A stretch of DNA of 36,902 nucleotides, taken from positions 1 to 36,902 of the forward strand of contig CAYVUI010000032.1 of NCBI GenBank assembly GCA_964454745.1. The letters are read 5' to 3'. Shown here in pieces: positions 33,688 through 36,902 of this stretch. The stretch comes from CAYVUI01 sp964454745 (GTDB taxonomy: Bacteria; Planctomycetota; Phycisphaerae; Sedimentisphaerales; Anaerohalosphaeraceae). The position numbers and the translations under genes were made by a program. A model generated the notes under the pieces. That model saw only the letters and a list, made by a program, of their open reading frames with translations, was not told where the DNA came from and made no database searches. Position 1 is the first letter of the stretch; each line of letters opens with the position of its first letter.

Positions 33688-33722
33688 ACAAAACAGGATA
33701 ACAATTGAGTGAGGACATTTAT

Positions 33723-34475
33723 ATGAAATGTGTATGTATTGATAAAACCAGAGGCGGTTTTACCTTAATAGAGCTCTTCGTTGTCATTGCTATCATTGCT
33801 GTATTGATCGCTATTTTGCTGCCGTCACTGGCGTTATGTAAAGAAATCACCAGAAGGACTGTCTGTGCTTCTTTCCTCAGGCAATTATCCATCGCGTCCA
33901 ATGCCTACAGCTTGGATTTCGATGATAAACTGCCCAACTTTACTGTACCCTCCGGACCTCACGTACACGATGTGTCATGGGAATTCTTGGTGTATATGAC
34001 AGAGAACTATTCCCTGGAACGCAAAGAGTTCTATTGTCCAAGCATGCCAAGCTATCGTAAAAAAAAGGTTTTGGCAAACACCAGTTATAACCAAAATACG
34101 CAAATCCCCTTAGGGTATAACCTCTGGATTCCGCGATATAATGGCCAAATCGAAATGCCCCCTTCGAAAGACACCGATTCAATCATTGTCAGAGAAAAAG
34201 AAATATGCCAGGGCCCCAGAAAAACCAATGACTTAATCGGCAAAAACGTGCCCATTTTTACAGATGGGGTGAATACATCCGGCATCAATCCAACAACTGA
34301 AAACGTTGGACGCGACAAGCTTGGTATTTCGGATTATTGTACACATTTGTGGCATTCAAAAGTCTCAATAACCAATCAGGCTTATGTGGATGGTCGCGTT
34401 GAGGTTGTGGACGGGGAAGACATGATACCTATTTATGCATATGATGGCTCAAGTGGCAAGTGGATCTGGAGATAA
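33723..34475 (+). CDS. Prepilin-type N-terminal cleavage/methylation protein
   Basis: A 250-residue pseudopilin-like protein. The ATG at 33723 has GAGG upstream and leaves the leader MKCVCIDKTRGG, so a prepilin peptidase would cut at RGG|FTLIE (12/13), with the conserved Glu at mature position 5 (Glu17). A long hydrophobic helix follows (FVVIAIIAVLIAILLPSL). The C-terminal region resembles the planctomycete DUF1559-type DG domain: HSKVSITNQAYVDG is His, eleven residues, Asp-Gly, while the family consensus is H-X9-DG. Planctomycetes carry many such genes with unclear roles (surface filaments or secretion pseudopilins). It is AT-rich and lies alone with a strong promoter. Confidence 0.88.
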   Translation: MKCVCIDKTRGGFTLIELFVVIAIIAVLIAILLPSLALCKEITRRTVCASFLRQLSIASNAYSLDFDDKLPNFTVPSGPHVHDVSWEFLVYMTENYSLERKEFYCPSMPSYRKKKVLANTSYNQNTQIPLGYNLWIPRYNGQIEMPPSKDTDSIIVREKEICQGPRKTNDLIGKNVPIFTDGVNTSGINPTTENVGRDKLGISDYCTHLWHSKVSITNQAYVDGRVEVVDGEDMIPIYAYDGSSGKWIWR

Positions 34476-34484
34476 TTGTTGATA

Positions 34485-34505
34485 ATTAGTGTGTAAAAGA
34501 CTAAT
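34485..34505. other. Inverted repeat ATTAGT-N9-ACTAAT
   Basis: Perfect 6-base arms at 34485-34490 and 34500-34505, between the prepilin-like and methyltransferase genes. It overlaps a weak promoter-like TTGATA (34479-34484) / TAATGT (34502-34507) pair and could be an operator. Confidence 0.4.
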
Positions 34506-34544
34506 GTGTGGGTTTTGCAGGAAATTTAAAGAATCGGAGATTGC

Positions 34545-35300
34545 ATGCCAAAACTGATCGCTAAACTGTTGCCGCCTTTTTTGAAAAAGCCGCTGGAGTT
34601 CTGGTATCATCGCATTCACTATTTCGGAACCCAAAGGTATTGTCCGGCCTGCAAGTCATCCATCAAACATTTTCTTGCCTATGGGGAAACTCAAACCCGG
34701 CAGGAAGCGAAGTGTCCTGTTTGCGGACTTTTGGAGCGGCACAGGGCGTCCTTTCTTCTGCTTCCGAGGGAAATCAAAACCCTCGGATTGAAGCAGCCTA
34801 AAATTCTCCACTTTGCGCCCGAAGTCCGATTGGAAACGTTTTTCAAATCCATCGCCGGACCCAATTACCTTTCCGCCGATTTAAGCAATGAACATGCAAC
34901 GGTCAATTTTGACATTATGGATATCCCTTACCCCGAAAACTCGTTTAATTTCATTTACTGCAGCCACGTACTCGAACACGTGCCCGATGATATCCAGGCC
35001 CTGAAAGAAATGCGAAGGGTGTTAACCCAAAACGGCAAAGCGTTTCTTATGGTGCCGGTCCTGCAGGAACAAACCTTTGAAGACCGCTCGATTGTTGACC
35101 CGAAAGAGCGGGAAAGGGTGTACGGCCAATACGACCATGTGCGAATCTACGGCAAGGATTTCCCTGACAGAGTGACCGAGGCAGGCTTTACCTGCAAAGA
35201 ATATCGATTCAGTGATTATCTAAGCGATGAGCAGATTATAAAATACGGCCTCTCAAAAGTGTCGCCGAGCTCACACGCAATTTATATTTGTTCGAAATAG
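34545..35300 (+). CDS. Class I SAM-dependent methyltransferase with N-terminal zinc ribbon
   Basis: A 251-residue protein; GGAG lies 6 bases before the ATG. An N-terminal zinc ribbon has Cys33/Cys36 (YCPAC) and Cys57/Cys60 (KCPVC). The Methyltransf_11-type core follows, with KILHFAPE (motif I region), ADLSNEHATVNFDIMDIPYPENSFNF and YCSHVLEHVPDDIQALKEMRRVL (motif IV onward), which is typical of the type. Comparable proteins modify sugars or lipids in surface-polysaccharide clusters, but no such cluster is seen. It is AT-rich relative to the core genes. Substrate unknown. Confidence 0.85.
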   Translation: MPKLIAKLLPPFLKKPLEFWYHRIHYFGTQRYCPACKSSIKHFLAYGETQTRQEAKCPVCGLLERHRASFLLLPREIKTLGLKQPKILHFAPEVRLETFFKSIAGPNYLSADLSNEHATVNFDIMDIPYPENSFNFIYCSHVLEHVPDDIQALKEMRRVLTQNGKAFLMVPVLQEQTFEDRSIVDPKERERVYGQYDHVRIYGKDFPDRVTEAGFTCKEYRFSDYLSDEQIIKYGLSKVSPSSHAIYICSK

Positions 35301-35315
35301 TTTCGTAATGTCAAC

Positions 35316-35384
35316 CTTCAATCACTTCAATTCCTTCATGGTGAGTATATTTTTACCACGAAGATAATATGAAGGGCATGAAGA
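35316..35384 (+). repeat. Dispersed TTCATGGTGA repeat, copy B
   Basis: Opens CTTCAATCACTTCAATTCC, then CTTCATGGT pairs with ACCACGAAG around a T-rich centre, ending GAAGGGCATGAAGATAG. It lies just left of the lipoprotein gene and is inverted relative to copy C. Confidence 0.8.
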
Positions 35385-35493
35385 TAGATCCGGCCGGACG
35401 GCAGGGACTGTTTAAACAGCATGCGTTTCTTTCGATGGCTGTGCATCGAAAATCAACGACATCCTACAGAATTATAATCAGCTATATGACCGA

Positions 35494-36627
35494 TTACTTG
35501 AGCATATCCATCGAGAAGATTTCACGAACATCTTCTGGATTTTCCATATCATAACATAAAATCGTCTGCCAGTTTTTGACCAGGAAGATCCGTCCCGTCT
35601 CCGGGTGGAAGGTAAAAAGTTGCGTACCCTTTTTTAGCGGCCGTTTATGCGTAACCGAAAGGTTCTCATCAAAAATGATTACCTTCCCGTCCGCCTCCAG
35701 TGCCAGGTGGTCCCTGCGGGCACGCACGATGCAAATGTGATTGTCCGTTTCGTAAAACAGGCAGTTTCCAACAAAAAAACGCCGACTCTTGTGGATATAT
35801 TCATCCCCAATTTTTTGCGGATATGCCATATAAACCGGCTCACCAAGAAAAACGCCCGCCAGTACGATTGAAAAATCCGGCTGAGCCAGCACTTCGGTCA
35901 TCGTCAGCTTTTGTCCTTTGCAATCTACCCTTGCGATGGCATCTTCAAAATCTGACATAATATAAAATTCATGATTATTAAGCCAATAAGCCCGCCCAAA
36001 CGCAGGAAAATCAGATTCGTAAAATGTTTTCCCCTCGTCATAAGAAATAATAAGTTTATTTTGAAACTCTGACTCTTTCAGTGAATCATCCCGCAGCCGA
36101 AGAGCGGCCGTAATAATCTTTCCATCCGGGCTCCATGCGAGTCGAGTGATATGTTCAAAATGATCCGGCAGCGTGAGCGCCTGGGAAGTACTGCGGGACT
36201 GATCCGTGTTGATCTGCACGAGCCTTGCCGGACCCAGGCGGCTCCAGCGGTTTGTTTTGGCTTCATAAAACTTGCCCTCGCTGAGTGTGCCGTAGATTCG
36301 CTCAAAAGTGAAATAACTCAGCACGCTCTCACTTCCGGGCCGCCAGCAAAGATTGTTAAGGACCCAGTCGTCATGCCGCTGAAAACATTCTCGGTTTCCG
36401 GCCTCGTCGAGATACACAAGAACCGGCTGGGCATCCAGACCCCCCGGTCCGCCCCGGTGACCCACGCCAACGAGGAAAGCCAAAACATCCCCCTCCTGGT
36501 TCACGCCGGCCGTGAAATGACTGACCGCAGGCACAAGCTCGGCCTTCTTCTTACAGCCGGAGAAAAGGGCAATAAAAACGAAAACCAAAATTAGAAATGC
36601 AATTCTTCTATTGGAATTGTTCGCCAT
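35494..36627 (-). CDS. Lipoprotein with WD40/propeller-like body
   Basis: From the ATG at 36627, with a strong GGAGG site, the product has 377 residues. The signal peptide ends in lipobox LFSGC with Cys25 lipidated. Repeats such as HITRLAWSPDGKIITAALRL (a TolB/WD40-type SPDG turn), PETGRIFLVKNW and SPDG-like NNLCWRPGSESVLSYF suggest a beta-propeller of five or more blades. No catalytic motif was found, so a binding or sensing role in the envelope is inferred. It is bracketed by inverted repeat copies B and C and looks like an acquired single-gene unit. Confidence 0.75.
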   Translation of the reverse strand: MANNSNRRIAFLILVFVFIALFSGCKKKAELVPAVSHFTAGVNQEGDVLAFLVGVGHRGGPGGLDAQPVLVYLDEAGNRECFQRHDDWVLNNLCWRPGSESVLSYFTFERIYGTLSEGKFYEAKTNRWSRLGPARLVQINTDQSRSTSQALTLPDHFEHITRLAWSPDGKIITAALRLRDDSLKESEFQNKLIISYDEGKTFYESDFPAFGRAYWLNNHEFYIMSDFEDAIARVDCKGQKLTMTEVLAQPDFSIVLAGVFLGEPVYMAYPQKIGDEYIHKSRRFFVGNCLFYETDNHICIVRARRDHLALEADGKVIIFDENLSVTHKRPLKKGTQLFTFHPETGRIFLVKNWQTILCYDMENPEDVREIFSMDMLK

Positions 36628-36642
36628 ATTGTCCTCCATTCC

Positions 36643-36710
36643 TCTTCATGTCCTTCAAGAGCTTCATGGTTAAAGTAATATTCACCATGAAGGAATTGAA
36701 GTAATTGAAG
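36643..36710 (-). repeat. Dispersed TTCATGGTGA repeat, copy C
   Basis: Read on the minus strand it opens CTTCAATTACTTCAATTCC and continues TTCATGGTGAATATTAC. CTTCATGGT (36662-36670) and ACCATGAAG (36684-36692) are a perfect 9-base inverted repeat. It lies immediately upstream of the lipoprotein gene. Confidence 0.8.
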
Positions 36711-36902
36711 TTTATAATACAAAACTTTTCAACCCATCTTTTAATAATGTTACATTAAAGTTCATTAGAAAGCAATATTTGACATTTGCCAGTTTCATAT
36801 AGGACAAAATTTGTGCCTCATGAATTTGCTTTAGCTGTTCGACACTTTTTAGTATGACAGCGCTAAAAAAGCTCAAGAAAAGTGAAGGTGTTAGCCGATG
36901 AA
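36711..36902. other. AT-rich right end with no supported gene
   Basis: No convincing CDS, promoter pair or RNA gene. A TTGACA at 36779-36784 has no well-spaced -10. An ATG at 36898 is too close to the edge to judge. Confidence 0.5.

Noticed and set aside
36898..36902. Start of a gene at the right edge
   Set aside because: A GAAGG precedes the ATG, but only five bases remain, so coding cannot be judged.

Overview
The window looks like chromosomal DNA from a planctomycete of the Phycisphaerae type or a close relative. This is inferred from the gene mix: a PEP-CTERM surface protein, a formylglycine sulfatase with a Tat signal, a DUF1080-type lipoprotein, secreted beta-helix and glycosidase-like proteins, a SpoIVB-like S55 protein and a prepilin-like protein with a planctomycete-style N-terminus. 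Most genes are GC-rich. Several genes after about 28.5 kb are clearly more AT-rich and look accessory. No rRNA, tRNA, CRISPR array, transposase or phage gene was found.

Layout. 1-3826 (minus): bioA-bioD followed by a secreted glycosidase-like gene that runs off the left edge. 3947-6707 (plus): pcm and recG, overlapping. 6851-7969 (plus): a uroporphyrinogen-decarboxylase-like protein. 8068-9082: promoter, long structured leader, PEP-CTERM gene and terminator. 9081-11111 (minus): a sodium:solute symporter. 11286-14777 (plus): a TrkH/KtrB-type K+ channel subunit, its KtrA/TrkA gating subunit and a HAD phosphatase. 14792-16623 (plus): a Tat-exported sulfatase with its own promoter and a two-way terminator. 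16646-23268 (minus): a possible five-gene operon of a membrane-anchored TPR-like protein, rluD, a glycosidase-like protein, a nitroreductase and a beta-helix protein. 23391-28518 (plus): a translationally coupled set of an S55 SpoIVB-like protein, a beta-propeller protein and a class I fumarase alpha subunit. 28541-29425: a small AT-rich zinc-ribbon gene bracketed by dispersed repeats. 29431-33494 (minus): rsmA-pdxA, ribE, a DUF1080 lipoprotein and a PilZ protein. 33660-36710: an AT-rich accessory stretch with a prepilin-like protein, a methyltransferase and a lipoprotein bracketed by inverted copies of the same repeat.

How the parts fit. Housekeeping genes (biotin, vitamin B6 and riboflavin synthesis, protein and rRNA modification, recombination, K+ uptake) are interleaved with secreted carbohydrate-active proteins, which suits a polysaccharide degrader. 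The most unusual signals are the dispersed TTCATGGTGA repeats that bracket single accessory genes, the S55 protein whose Ser motif precedes its His motif (the reverse of Bacillus SpoIVB), the structured leaders before the PEP-CTERM and S55 genes, and a fumarase alpha subunit with no adjacent beta subunit. All function calls come from motif recognition by eye; no database search was run.
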